Below, in pieces: positions 1-7,490 of a stretch of DNA of 10,133 nt (the stretch's first letter is position 1; every line of letters starts with the position of its first letter). Under the pieces are notes generated by a model that was not told the origin of the DNA, searched no databases, and worked only from the letters and a program-made list of their open reading frames with translations. The DNA is taken from positions 1 through 10,133 of the forward strand of contig WFUY01000182.1 in the NCBI GenBank assembly GCA_015484715.1. Reading direction: 5' to 3'. This stretch comes from Thermoflexales bacterium (GTDB lineage Bacteria > Chloroflexota > Anaerolineae > S140-20). The translations under genes and the position numbers were made by a program.

Positions 1-58
1 CTACTGGAAGGTCTACCCCGACCTCCCCGGAGGACCTAGAGAAGAAGGGAAAAAGTAG
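1..58 (+). CDS. C-terminal end of an upstream gene (partial)
   Basis: An open frame read from base 2 gives YWKVYPDLPGGPREEGKK and stops at TAG 56-58, eight bases before the next ATG. The close spacing matches the tight packing of the following genes, so this is probably the tail of the preceding gene in the same operon. The 18 visible residues are too few to name a family. It might be another subunit of the molybdenum hydroxylase cluster, but that is only inferred from position. Confidence 0.4.
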   Translation, partial: YWKVYPDLPGGPREEGKK

Positions 59-65
59 GGAACCG

Positions 66-914
66 ATGATGCTCAACCTTCGGGAGTACCACCGTCCAAC
101 CGACCTGGAGGAAGCCGTCCGGCTGCTGCGCCGGCGCGAGACACGCACCGTTCCCCTGGCCGGCGGCACCACCCTCGTGCCCTCCCGGCGCCGTGATGTG
201 GAGGCCGTTGTAGACCTGGCCGACCTGGGACTGGCCTACATCCGCTCGGAAGGGGATCGGCTACGCATCGGTGCCACCACGACGCTTCAGCAGTTGGCCG
301 AGGCCCCATTGCTGAGCGATCCACCGGCCGGCCAGACCTTCCTACGGCTGCTGGCGGAGACGGCCCACGCCACCGCCCCCAGCACCCTGCGCACGGCGGC
401 CACCGTCGGCGGGATCCTGGCCGCTCCCCAGGCCAGCACCCCCCTCATCGTTGCCCTGCTGGCCCTGGACGCCCACCTGACCCTCTGGGCACCCCAACCC
501 CGCCAGACCTCGTTGGAGAGCTTCCTGGCCTACCGAGAGCGACTGCTGGCCGATGGGGCGCTGATCACCGAGGTCAGCCTGCCCTTGCCCAGACCCGACG
601 ATCCGCCGGCCAGGGCCGCCTGGGCCTGGGTGGGGCGAACCCCCCACGACCAGCCCATCGTCTGCGCCGCCGCCTGGCTGGTCCGCGCCGGCGACACCGT
701 TCAGGCGATACGTCTGGCCCTGGGGGGTGTGGCCGATCACCCCATCCGCCTCCCGGCCCTCGAACGGGAACTCCAGGGGGCTCCCCTGGATGCGGCAACG
801 CTGACGCTTGACATCCCCAATCCGCCGTCGGACTTTCTGGGCAGTGCCGAATACCGGCAGGCGATGGCCCTGCAACTGGCTCGCCGTGCCCTAGCTCAAG
901 CTTGGGGAAGATAA
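66..914 (+). CDS. FAD-binding (medium) subunit of a molybdenum hydroxylase, stand-alone
   Basis: The 282-residue protein has the length and layout of the CoxM/XdhB-type FAD subunit, which passes electrons from the [2Fe-2S] clusters to an acceptor through FAD. The N-terminus has the usual opening (REYHRPTDLEEAVRLL) and the first FAD loop, PLAGGTTLVPS, at residues 30-40. The second FAD motif, normally like IRNxATIGGNL, is LRTAATVGGILA at 108-119: the Arg is kept, but both Asn positions are changed. The C-terminal CO_deh_flav_C-like domain ends with the typical YRQAMALQLARRAL helix. Start ATG 66 or 69 cannot be separated. Seven bases separate it from the XdhC-like gene. A second FAD domain lies in the fusion gene at 1852, so this copy may serve another catalytic subunit upstream, or be a divergent paralogue. 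Confidence 0.85.
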   Translation: MMLNLREYHRPTDLEEAVRLLRRRETRTVPLAGGTTLVPSRRRDVEAVVDLADLGLAYIRSEGDRLRIGATTTLQQLAEAPLLSDPPAGQTFLRLLAETAHATAPSTLRTAATVGGILAAPQASTPLIVALLALDAHLTLWAPQPRQTSLESFLAYRERLLADGALITEVSLPLPRPDDPPARAAWAWVGRTPHDQPIVCAAAWLVRAGDTVQAIRLALGGVADHPIRLPALERELQGAPLDAATLTLDIPNPPSDFLGSAEYRQAMALQLARRALAQAWGR

Positions 915-921
915 ACGACGG

Positions 922-1749
922 ATGACATCCCTCTACGCAGCCATTGTAGAAGCGCAGAGAAACGGCCAACCGGTTGCGATGGCCACCGTCATCCGGGCCC
1001 GGGGCTCCGTCCCCCGAGGGGCCACGGCTCGGATGCTGATCTATCCCGACGGACGCACCCAGGGGACCGTCGGCGGGGGAGAACTGGAGCACCGGGTCAT
1101 CCAGACGGCGCTGGAGGTCCTACGCAGCGGACAGGCCCGCCTCGAGCACTACTCCCTGGCCGGCCCCCGGTCTGAGAGCGTCGGCGTCTGCGGCGGTGAG
1201 ATGGAGGTCTTCATCGAACCGATCCTCCCCCCGCCCCAGGTGCTCATCCTGGGCGCCGGCCACGTGGGCAAGGCCGTCGCCCACCTGGCTCGGTGGCTGG
1301 GCTTCCGCGTCATCGTCGCCGATGACCGGCCTGAGCTCTGCACCCCGGAGCAGATCCCCGACGCCGACGAACTCCTCGTTGGTTCCCTGGGAGAAGTGGT
1401 CCGTCAGGTTCCCATCAACGCCCAGACCTACGTGATCAGCGTGACACGAAGCTACACCCTTGACGTGGAGACCTTACCCTACCTCCTCGAGACGGAAGCA
1501 GCGTACATCGGCGTCATCGGCAGCCGCCGGCGCTGGGTGACGGCGACCAAGGCGCTGCAAGAGAGGGGCGTGCCCGAGGAGGCGATCCGGCGCATCCACA
1601 GCCCCATCGGGCTGGCCATCCACGCCGAGACGCCGGAGGAGATCGCCGTCAGCATTATGGCCGAGATCATCCAAGTGCGGAACCGGCGAGAGCGCCTGCG
1701 CAGCGCCCCCGCTCCCTCGGCCCCTTCATCTGACTCCGGCGGCCGATAG
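922..1749 (+). CDS. XdhC/CoxI family molybdenum hydroxylase maturation protein
   Basis: XdhC-family proteins bind molybdenum cofactor and help deliver its sulfurated form into xanthine dehydrogenase-type enzymes in the cytoplasm. This 275-residue protein has both expected domains. The N-terminal XdhC/CoxI domain contains ARGSVPRGATARML (26-39), GTVGGGELEH (48-57) and the conserved Cys motif VCGGEMEVFIEP (89-100). The C-terminal Rossmann domain contains LILGAGHVGKAV (108-119), VIGSRRR (198-204) and IHSPIGL (225-231), followed by TPEEIAVSIMAEII. The last ~20 residues are a low-complexity Ser/Pro/Ala tail. Start ATG 922 lies seven bases after the previous stop, with a GGGGAAG stretch about 11 bases upstream. 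It fits as the dedicated maturation factor of the flanking subunits. Confidence 0.9.
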   Translation: MTSLYAAIVEAQRNGQPVAMATVIRARGSVPRGATARMLIYPDGRTQGTVGGGELEHRVIQTALEVLRSGQARLEHYSLAGPRSESVGVCGGEMEVFIEPILPPPQVLILGAGHVGKAVAHLARWLGFRVIVADDRPELCTPEQIPDADELLVGSLGEVVRQVPINAQTYVISVTRSYTLDVETLPYLLETEAAYIGVIGSRRRWVTATKALQERGVPEEAIRRIHSPIGLAIHAETPEEIAVSIMAEIIQVRNRRERLRSAPAPSAPSSDSGGR

Positions 1750-1851
1750 CCCAACGACCGGACCCGGCTTCCCCATCCCCGTCGGACGACATCCCCGGCG
1801 GACCGGGTAGCCTCCGGTCCCACCCAGAGCACGACGACGGAAGGTGACCCT
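1750..1851 (+). promoter_or_regulatory. 102-base intergenic leader with a hairpin and an RBS
   Basis: This is the longest gap between genes inside the hydroxylase cluster. It contains a perfect 7-bp inverted repeat, GGACCGG (1800-1806) and CCGGTCC (1814-1820), with a 7-base loop. No T-run follows, so it is not a classical terminator. GGAAGG at about 1840 is a good ribosome binding site for ATG 1852. I see no convincing -10/-35 pair in this GC-rich stretch. A role as processing site, attenuator or mere chance is open. Confidence 0.3.
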
Positions 1852-3279
1852 ATGTGGCACAACTTCTACACCGTCACATCCGTGGAAGAAGCCCTGCGGC
1901 TGCTGGCGGAGCACGGGGAGCGAGCCCGGCTCATCGCCGGCGGCACCGATCTGGTCCTGGAGATGGAACGCCGGCAGCGCCCCGGCGTGGAGACGCTCGT
2001 TGACATCAGCCGTGTCGCCGGCCTCGACCGCATCCGGCTCGATGACGAGGGCTGGATCCGCCTGGGGCCGCTGGTGACCCACAACCAGGTGATCGCCTCG
2101 GCCCTCTGCGTCGAGCGGGCCTTCCCCCTGGCTGCCGCCTGCTGGGCCGTCGGTGCCCCCCAGATCCGCAACACGGGCACGGTGGCGGGCAACCTGATCA
2201 CCGACAGCCCGGCCAACGACACCATCCCGCCCCTCTGGGCGATGGACGCTCGCCTCACCCTGCGCAGCCTCCGGGGCGAGCGCACCATCCCCCTCGCCGA
2301 CTTCTACCGGGGGGTCCGCCAGGTGGACCTGGCCCCCGACGAGATGGTGGTGGAGATCGCCTTCCCTGCGCTGCGGGAGAACCAGCGGGGGACCTTCCTG
2401 AAGCTGGGGTTGCGCCGGGCCCAGGCCATCGCCGTCGTCAACGTCGCCGTGCTGCTGACCTTCGACGGTGGGCCGGACGGGATGGTGACCGACGCCCGCA
2501 TCACGCTGGGCAGCGTGGCCCCCACCATCGTGCGGGCCGAGGAGGCCGAGGCCCTGTTGGTGGGCCATCCCCTTGATGAGGAGCGCATCGCCCAGGCCGC
2601 CCGCCTGGCCGCCCAGGCCGCCCGCCCCATTGACGATGTGAGGGGCTCCGCCGCCTACCGCCGTCGTATGGTCGAGGTCTTCACCCGGCGGGCGCTCCGG
2701 CAGGTGTGGCGGGGCGAGGAGCGGGCCGGCTGGCCCCAGGACCCGCCCTTGCTCTGGGGCAAGACCAACGGCCACTTCCCCCCCCTGGCCGGCCGGACCA
2801 TCGTGCACCGGGAGGGAGGGCCGGAACCGATCCAGACGGTCGTCAACGGGCGGGCCGTCACCGTACACGGGGCCAACGACAAGACCCTGCTGCGGATGCT
2901 GCGGGAAGATGTGGGGCTCACCGGCACCAAGGAGGGCTGTGCCGAGGGGGAGTGCGGAGCCTGCACGGTCCTCCTGGACGGCATCGCGGTGATGAGCTGC
3001 CTGGTGCCGGCCCCCCGTGCTCACGGGGCCAGCATCGTCACCGTCGAAGGGCTCCGGGAAGACGGTCGGCTGCACCCCCTCCAGGAAGCGTTCATCAAGA
3101 CGGGAGCCGTCCAGTGCGGCTACTGCACCCCGGGGTTCCTGATGGCCGGCGCTGCCCTGCTGGCGGAGAAGCCCCATCCCGCCCCCGAGCAGGTCCGTCA
3201 GAGCATCACCGGCAACCTCTGCCGATGCACCGGCTACTACAAGATCCTGCGGGCCTTTGAAGAGGCGACAAGGGAGTAG
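1852..3279 (+). CDS. Fused FAD-binding plus [2Fe-2S] subunit of a molybdenum hydroxylase
   Basis: This 475-residue protein joins two subunits that are often separate (CoxM-like and CoxS-like). Residues 1-288 are the FAD part, with IAGGTDLV (28-35), QIRNTGTVAGNL (104-115) and a C-terminal CO_deh_flav_C-like domain ending in YRRRMVEVFTRRAL. A linker of about 35 residues rich in Pro and Gly follows. Residues ~326-475 are the iron-sulfur part: Cys 363, 368, 371 and 383 match the plant-type [2Fe-2S] cluster (GCAEGECGACTV), and Cys 422, 425, 457 and 459 (QCGYCTPG, NLCRCTGYY) match the second, helical-domain cluster. All eight ligands are present, so it should carry FAD and both clusters, moving electrons from the Mo site in the large subunit (3733) to an acceptor. 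The start ATG has a good RBS (GGAAGG, seven or so bases upstream). Confidence 0.93.
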   Translation: MWHNFYTVTSVEEALRLLAEHGERARLIAGGTDLVLEMERRQRPGVETLVDISRVAGLDRIRLDDEGWIRLGPLVTHNQVIASALCVERAFPLAAACWAVGAPQIRNTGTVAGNLITDSPANDTIPPLWAMDARLTLRSLRGERTIPLADFYRGVRQVDLAPDEMVVEIAFPALRENQRGTFLKLGLRRAQAIAVVNVAVLLTFDGGPDGMVTDARITLGSVAPTIVRAEEAEALLVGHPLDEERIAQAARLAAQAARPIDDVRGSAAYRRRMVEVFTRRALRQVWRGEERAGWPQDPPLLWGKTNGHFPPLAGRTIVHREGGPEPIQTVVNGRAVTVHGANDKTLLRMLREDVGLTGTKEGCAEGECGACTVLLDGIAVMSCLVPAPRAHGASIVTVEGLREDGRLHPLQEAFIKTGAVQCGYCTPGFLMAGAALLAEKPHPAPEQVRQSITGNLCRCTGYYKILRAFEEATRE

Positions 3280-3285
3280 GGGAGG

Positions 3286-3531
3286 ATGACTTACACTTAC
3301 ACGGTCATCATACGACCGGACCCTGAGAGCCCCGGATGGTGGAACGCGGAAGTACCTGCTCTGCCCGGCTGTGTTTCTTGCGGCCGCAGCTTTGATGAAG
3401 CCCTCGCCATGATCCGTGAAGCCATCGAGGGATACTTGGCCGTCCTCCTTGAGGAAGGAGAAGAAGCTCCCAGAGATGTAATGAGCGCCCGAATCCCCGT
3501 TGAGGTTGACCGTGCCCCCACGCCCGCGTGA
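3286..3531 (+). CDS. hicB: HicB family antitoxin, short single-domain form
   Basis: The 81-residue protein is a HicB/UPF0150-type partial RNase H-fold antitoxin that would bind and neutralise the HicA RNase encoded next. Diagnostic stretches are WWNAEVPALPGCVSCG and SFDEALAMIREAIEGYLAVL, followed by an acidic EEGEEAP loop. Full-length HicB proteins often carry a C-terminal HTH or ribbon-helix-helix DNA-binding domain. None is visible here: the protein ends soon after the core with a Pro/Ala tail. It begins six bases after the FAD/[2Fe-2S] fusion gene stop and overlaps hicA by about 20 bases. Codon use is less GC-biased than its neighbours; by hand about 32 of 81 codons end in A or T, which hints at separate origin. 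Confidence 0.88.
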   Translation: MTYTYTVIIRPDPESPGWWNAEVPALPGCVSCGRSFDEALAMIREAIEGYLAVLLEEGEEAPRDVMSARIPVEVDRAPTPA

Positions 3532-3736
3532 AGTGCTGAAGGTACTACGTCGTCTGGGATTCGAGGAGCGCCGGCAGACGGGCAGTCATCGGATCCTGCG
3601 GCATCCCGATGGACGGCAGGTTGTCGTGCCAATGCACCCCCGTGAAATCCCTATGGGTACGCCCCGGAGTATCCTGAAACAAGCAGGCATCACCCTCCAA
3701 GAGTTCGAGGAGCTGAGACGGAGGAAGCGCCGATGA
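3512..3736 (+). CDS. hicA: HicA family toxin (mRNA interferase)
   Basis: HicA toxins are small double-stranded-RNA-binding-fold proteins that cleave mRNA using a conserved His. With GTG 3512 as start the product has 74 residues, typical of the family, and opens with [18 protein letters not shown]. The catalytic signature GSHRILRH follows, placing the active-site His at residue 26, then the strand [11 protein letters not shown] and the closing [12 protein letters not shown] helix. TTG starts at 3500 or 3506 would add only two to four unusual residues, so GTG 3512 is preferred. It overlaps the end of hicB by 20 bases and its stop codon overlaps the large-subunit start (ATGA at 3733-3736), implying translational coupling on both sides. 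The order antitoxin-then-toxin is common for this short HicB type. Confidence 0.87.
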   Translation: MPPRPREVLKVLRRLGFEERRQTGSHRILRHPDGRQVVVPMHPREIPMGTPRSILKQAGITLQEFEELRRRKRR

Positions 3737-5928
3737 GCTCCCATCGCGTGATCGGTCGGTCCGTCCCCCGGGTGGACGCCCGGAGCAAGGTCACCGGCGA
3801 GGCCCTCTTCCCGGGCGACCTCTCGATGCCCGGTATGCTGCATATGAAAATCCTCTTCGCCGAGCGGCCCCACGCCCGCATCCGGCGCATAGACACCAGC
3901 AGAGCAGAGGCCCACCCCGGCGTCGTGGCCGTTTTCACCGCCAAAGACGTGCCCGTCAACGAGTACGGCCTGCAGATGCCCGACCAGCCGGTCCTCTGCG
4001 GCCCCGGCTCCGACAAGCCCGGCGCCGACGTCGTCCGCTTCGTCGGCGACCAGGTAGCCCTCGTCGTGGCCGAGACAGAGAAGGCCGCCGCTCAAGCCTT
4101 GGCCCTCATCGAGGTCGAGTACGAAGACCTGCCCGTCGTCACCGACCCCGTCGAGGCGATGCAGCCTGACGCCCCCCTCGTCCATCCGGAGCGGGGCGAC
4201 AGCAACGTCCTCGTCCACTACCGGGTGCGCAAGGGGGATGTAGACGAGGGCTTCGCCCAGGCCGACGTGGTCGTCGAGGGGGAATACCGCCTCCCCTTCC
4301 AGGAGCACGCCTACCTCCAGCCCGAGGCCGGCCTGGCCTACGTGGACGAGGAAGGGCGGGTGACCGTCCAGGTGGCCGGGCAGTGGATCCACGAAGACCA
4401 GGAGCAGATCGCCCACGCCCTGGGCCTCCCCCTGGAGCAGGTGCGGGTCGTCTACCCCGCCGTCGGTGGGGCCTTCGGCGGCCGCGAGGATATGTCCGTC
4501 CAGATCGTCCTGGCCCTGGCCGCCTGGAAGCTCCGGCGCCCGGTCAAGATCGTCTGGAGCCGCCGGGAGTCCATCATCGGCCACGGCAAGCGCCACCCGA
4601 TGCGCATCCGGGCCCGCTGGGGAGCCACCCGCGAGGGGAAGATCGTTGCCGCCCAGGTCGAGGTGATCGCCGATGCCGGCGCTTACTGCTACACGACCAA
4701 CAAGGTCCTGGGCAACACGACCGTCACCTGCACCGGCCCTTACGAGATCCCCCACGTCAAGGTGGATGTCTACGGCGTCTACACCAACAACCTCCCCACC
4801 GCCGCCTTCCGGGGCTTCGGTGCGCCCCAAGGGGCCTTTGTCGCCGAGATGCAGGTGAACAAGCTGGCCGAGGCGCTGGGTATGGACCCGGTGGAGTTCC
4901 GGCTGCGCAACGTCCTGCGGGAGGGCAGCCTGATGTCCGTGGGCACCCCCGTGCCACCGGGCGTCACCATTGGACCGGTCATCGAGGCCGCAGCCCGGGC
5001 CGGGGGCTGGACCCAGGACGAAAGGGGATGGCACCGCCCGGAGGGACCCTCCCCTCGGCGCGGGATCGGCTTTGCCGCCGGCTTCAAGAACATCGGCTTC
5101 AGCTTTGGCTATCAGGAGAACAGTTGGGCCCGCATCGAGCTGCGGGGGGATGGGGAGATCGAAGAGGTTTGGCTCACCTACGCCGGTGCCGAGGTCGGCC
5201 AGGGCCACCACACCGTCATCTGCCAGATGGCCGCCGAGGCCGTCGGCGTTCCGCTGGAAAAGGTCCACCTGGTCACCGCCGACACGCTCAACAGCCGCAA
5301 CGCCGGCAGTGCCTCCGCCTCTCGAGGCACCTTTATGGCCGGCAACGCCATCCGGGGGGCTGCCCGCAAAGCCCTGGCCGCCTGGCACGACGAGGAGCGG
5401 CCGGCCATCGGCGAACACACCTACCTGGCCCCCAAGACCACCCCCTTCGACCCGGAGACGGGCCACAGCATGCCCAACTTCACCTACGGTTACGTCGCCC
5501 AGGTCGTCGAGGTCGAAGTGGATGATGAGACCGGCTTCATCCACGTGCGGCGCGTCATCTCGGCCAACGACGTCGGGCAGGCCATCAACCCCCAGCTCAT
5601 CGAGGGACAGATCGAGGGGGGCGTCGTCCAGGCCCTGGGCTACGCCGTGCTGGAGGAGTTCAAGACCCAGAACGGGTACGTCCTCACCGACCGGCTTAGC
5701 ACCTACCTGATCCCCACCGTGCTGGACATCCCCGACCGGGTCGAGTCGGTCATCCTGGAGTACGCCGACCCCGAAGGGCCGTGGGGGGCGCGAGGGATGG
5801 GGGAGATGCCCTACCTGCCCCTGGCCCCGGCCCTGATCGCCGCCGTCCGCGACGCCACCGGCGTCTGGTTCGACGAGATTCCCCTGACTCCTGAACGGGT
5901 GGCTATGCGGCTGAAGGGAGCGTCGTGA
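3733..5928 (+). CDS. Molybdopterin-binding catalytic (large) subunit, xanthine dehydrogenase / aldehyde oxidase / CO dehydrogenase superfamily
   Basis: This 731-residue subunit would hold the Mo-pyranopterin cofactor and hydroxylate its substrate with a water-derived oxygen. The order is an a/b hammerhead domain (about 15-130, [17 protein letters not shown]) and the Mo-binding domains. Cofactor motifs are GGAFGGRED (245-253), AFRGFGAPQ (358-366), VGQGHH (488-493), [11 protein letters not shown] (524-534) and [13 protein letters not shown] (618-630). GARGMGEMP (685-693) contains the likely catalytic base Glu 691. The form I CO dehydrogenase signature with its active-site Cys (AYRCSFR) is replaced by AFRGFG, so CO is an unlikely substrate; purine, aldehyde or N-heterocycle substrates cannot be distinguished. 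GGAGGA eight bases upstream supports ATG 3733, which overlaps the hicA stop. Redox partners are most simply supplied by the fusion protein at 1852. Confidence 0.93.
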   Translation: MSSHRVIGRSVPRVDARSKVTGEALFPGDLSMPGMLHMKILFAERPHARIRRIDTSRAEAHPGVVAVFTAKDVPVNEYGLQMPDQPVLCGPGSDKPGADVVRFVGDQVALVVAETEKAAAQALALIEVEYEDLPVVTDPVEAMQPDAPLVHPERGDSNVLVHYRVRKGDVDEGFAQADVVVEGEYRLPFQEHAYLQPEAGLAYVDEEGRVTVQVAGQWIHEDQEQIAHALGLPLEQVRVVYPAVGGAFGGREDMSVQIVLALAAWKLRRPVKIVWSRRESIIGHGKRHPMRIRARWGATREGKIVAAQVEVIADAGAYCYTTNKVLGNTTVTCTGPYEIPHVKVDVYGVYTNNLPTAAFRGFGAPQGAFVAEMQVNKLAEALGMDPVEFRLRNVLREGSLMSVGTPVPPGVTIGPVIEAAARAGGWTQDERGWHRPEGPSPRRGIGFAAGFKNIGFSFGYQENSWARIELRGDGEIEEVWLTYAGAEVGQGHHTVICQMAAEAVGVPLEKVHLVTADTLNSRNAGSASASRGTFMAGNAIRGAARKALAAWHDEERPAIGEHTYLAPKTTPFDPETGHSMPNFTYGYVAQVVEVEVDDETGFIHVRRVISANDVGQAINPQLIEGQIEGGVVQALGYAVLEEFKTQNGYVLTDRLSTYLIPTVLDIPDRVESVILEYADPEGPWGARGMGEMPYLPLAPALIAAVRDATGVWFDEIPLTPERVAMRLKGAS

Positions 5929-5949
5929 AGGCACGTCGTCAAGTCAGCC

Positions 5950-6048
5950 TACCCTCCCGCAGGTCACCGGTCGAGGGCGCTTTCAGCCCCGATGGGCCAT
6001 TTGAAGCACGGTTTCGCGTCGGAAACGCGCCTAACCTGCGGGAGGGTA
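5950..6048 (+). ncRNA. Candidate structured leader RNA (or inverted-repeat element) before lipA
   Basis: The arms TACCCTCCCGCAGGT (5950-5964) and ACCTGCGGGAGGGTA (6034-6048) are perfect 15-base complements enclosing 69 bases. Inside, 5971-5992 can form a 7-bp stem with one bulged A (TCG-a-GGGC / GCCC-CGA, loop GCTTTCA), and 6011-6029 can form either of two overlapping 5-bp hairpins (GTTTC/GAAAC or CGCGT/ACGCG). The result is a long closing helix around a two-hairpin junction, 23 bases upstream of the lipA Shine-Dalgarno sequence. No T-run follows, so it is not an ordinary intrinsic terminator. I could not match it to a known riboswitch consensus from memory. A small mobile repeat with terminal inverted repeats is the main alternative. 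Confidence 0.45.
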
Positions 6049-6070
6049 AACAGTTACCCCAACATCTCCA

Positions 6071-6076
6071 AGGAGG
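6071..6076 (+). promoter_or_regulatory. Shine-Dalgarno sequence deciding the lipA start
   Basis: A perfect AGGAGG lies four bases before GTG 6081. The open frame continues upstream to GTG 5925, but that extension runs through the inverted-repeat element and has no lipoyl-synthase similarity, so this RBS sets the likely start. Confidence 0.75.
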
Positions 6077-6080
6077 TCCT

Positions 6081-6992
6081 GTGAGTTCGGTCATCCATCC
6101 CGACCAGATTCCCGTCGCCCATCCCCCTCGGCGCAAGCCGCCCTGGCTGCGGGTGAGGCTGCCTACCGGCCCCAACTACCGGCACCTCAAGCACCTGATG
6201 CAGGTCAAAGTCCTGCACACCGTCTGCGAAGAGGCGATGTGCCCTAACTTGGGCGAGTGCTGGGGGCGAGGGACGGCGACCTTCCTCCTCTTGGGCGACG
6301 TCTGCACCCGCAGTTGCCGCTTCTGCAACATCAAGACGGGACGCCCCGGCCCCGTGGACGAAGAGGAACCCCGCCGCGTGGCCGAGGCGGTGCGGGCGAT
6401 GGGGCTCCGGCACGCCGTCCTCACCTCGGTCAACCGGGATGAGTTGCCCGACGGAGGCGCTCACATCTTCGCCCGCACCATCGAGGAGCTTCGCCGGCTG
6501 GTTCCCGGCTGCACCGTCGAGGTCCTCATCCCCGACTTCAAAGGCGACCGGGAGGCCCTCAAGATGGTGATGGACGCCCGCCCGGAGATCCTCAACCACA
6601 ACGTGGAGACGGTCCCCCGCCTCTACCGCCTCGTCCGGCCCCAGGCCATCTACGAGCGCTCCCTCCGGGTCCTGCAGATGGCCAAGGAGATGGATCCTGA
6701 CGCCATCACCAAGTCGGGGCTGATGGTGGGGCTGGGCGAGACGTGGGAGGAGGTGCTCCAGGTGATGCGGGACCTGCGGGCCCACGAGGTGGACATCGTC
6801 ACCATCGGCCAGTACCTGCGCCCCACCCGTAAGCACCTGCCGGTGGCCCGTTACTGGCATCCCGACGAGTTCGCCCGCCTGCACGAGGAGGGGATGGCAA
6901 TGGGCTTCCGATGGGTGGAGAGCGGTCCTCTGGTGCGCAGCAGCTACCACGCCGAGGGTCAGGCCCGGACGCTCATCAGGGGGGAAGGATGA
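6081..6992 (+). CDS. lipA: Lipoyl synthase (radical SAM)
   Basis: LipA inserts two sulfur atoms into protein-bound octanoyl groups, making the lipoyl cofactor of 2-oxoacid dehydrogenase and glycine cleavage complexes. The 303-residue product has both cluster motifs. Cys 49, 54 and 60 ([12 protein letters not shown]) bind the auxiliary [4Fe-4S] cluster that is sacrificed as sulfur donor. Cys 75, 79 and 82 (CTRSCRFC) bind the radical-SAM cluster. [12 protein letters not shown] (115-126), the ILNHNVET segment (170-177), [10 protein letters not shown] (211-220) and the C-terminal VRSSYHA (285-291), which supplies a conserved Ser, are all present. Start GTG 6081 is chosen for its perfect RBS and family length. 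No lipB or lplA lies in the window. The stop overlaps the MOSC gene start by four bases, so the two are probably co-translated. Confidence 0.96.
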   Translation: MSSVIHPDQIPVAHPPRRKPPWLRVRLPTGPNYRHLKHLMQVKVLHTVCEEAMCPNLGECWGRGTATFLLLGDVCTRSCRFCNIKTGRPGPVDEEEPRRVAEAVRAMGLRHAVLTSVNRDELPDGGAHIFARTIEELRRLVPGCTVEVLIPDFKGDREALKMVMDARPEILNHNVETVPRLYRLVRPQAIYERSLRVLQMAKEMDPDAITKSGLMVGLGETWEEVLQVMRDLRAHEVDIVTIGQYLRPTRKHLPVARYWHPDEFARLHEEGMAMGFRWVESGPLVRSSYHAEGQARTLIRGEG

Positions 6993-7462
6993 TGAGCCGG
7001 CAGGGCCACGTCTTCCAGATCAACATCTCCCACGGTGGGGTGCCCAAACACCCCATCCGCGAAGCGGAAGTCACACGGCTGGGGATCGTGGGCGATCATC
7101 AGAACGACACCGAACACCACGGGGGTCCTGAACGGGCCCTCTGCCTCTTCTCCCTGGAGCGTATCCTGGCCCTCCAGGCCGAAGGCCACCCCATCTTCCC
7201 CGGCTCCACCGGCGAGAACATCACCGTCGTCGGCCTGGACTGGTCCCAGGTCACAGCGGGAACCCGCCTCCAACTGGGCGATGAGGTGCTGATCGAAGTG
7301 ACCCGCCACACGACCCCCTGCGCCACCATCCGGGATTCGTTCGTCGGAGGGAACTACAGCCGTCTCTCCCAGAAGCGTCACCCCGGCTGGTCGCGGGTTT
7401 ACGCCCGGGTACTGCAGCCCGGACGCATCCGTATCGGCGACACCGTGCGACTCCTGCCATAG
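6989..7462 (+). CDS. MOSC domain-containing protein
   Basis: MOSC domains occur in molybdenum cofactor sulfurases and in stand-alone proteins such as YiiM, and are thought to handle cofactor-bound or persulfide sulfur. This 157-residue protein is a stand-alone MOSC unit with [19 protein letters not shown] (34-52), [10 protein letters not shown] (71-80) and the conserved Cys 111 in RHTTPCATI. The C-terminal part ([18 protein letters not shown]) is typical of small MOSC proteins. The start is the ATGATG at 6989/6992, overlapping the lipA stop; a longer frame reaching back into lipA is not supported. The neighbourhood of a molybdenum hydroxylase cluster 1 kb upstream makes a role in Mo-cofactor handling reasonable, but this is inference. 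Confidence 0.87.
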   Translation: MMSRQGHVFQINISHGGVPKHPIREAEVTRLGIVGDHQNDTEHHGGPERALCLFSLERILALQAEGHPIFPGSTGENITVVGLDWSQVTAGTRLQLGDEVLIEVTRHTTPCATIRDSFVGGNYSRLSQKRHPGWSRVYARVLQPGRIRIGDTVRLLP

Positions 7463-7490
7463 CCCCCCGAGAGGCACAAGGAGCATCCCA

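Noticed and set aside
1726..3177. Long minus-strand open frame opposite the FAD/[2Fe-2S] fusion gene
   Set aside because: It is an antisense shadow of a high-GC gene: its Gly/Asp/Pro/His-rich translation has no family features, while the plus strand has all motifs.
4383..5525. 380-residue plus-strand frame within the large subunit
   Set aside because: Its Arg/Pro/Gly-rich low-complexity translation is typical of an out-of-frame reading of GC-rich coding DNA.
3733..5928. CO dehydrogenase (coxL, form I) as the identity of the large subunit
   Set aside because: The AYRCSFR active-site loop is absent; AFRGFG is found instead, as in other members of the superfamily.
3586..5934. 782-residue minus-strand open frame opposite the Mo catalytic subunit
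   Set aside because: Same GC-driven artefact; the plus strand carries every cofactor motif of the large subunit.
5950..6048. Intrinsic terminator for the hydroxylase operon
   Set aside because: The loop is 69 bases and no T-run follows either arm, so a simple terminator is a poor explanation.
5925..6080. N-terminal extension of LipA by 52 residues from GTG 5925
   Set aside because: The extension lacks family similarity, runs through the inverted repeat, and a perfect AGGAGG marks GTG 6081.
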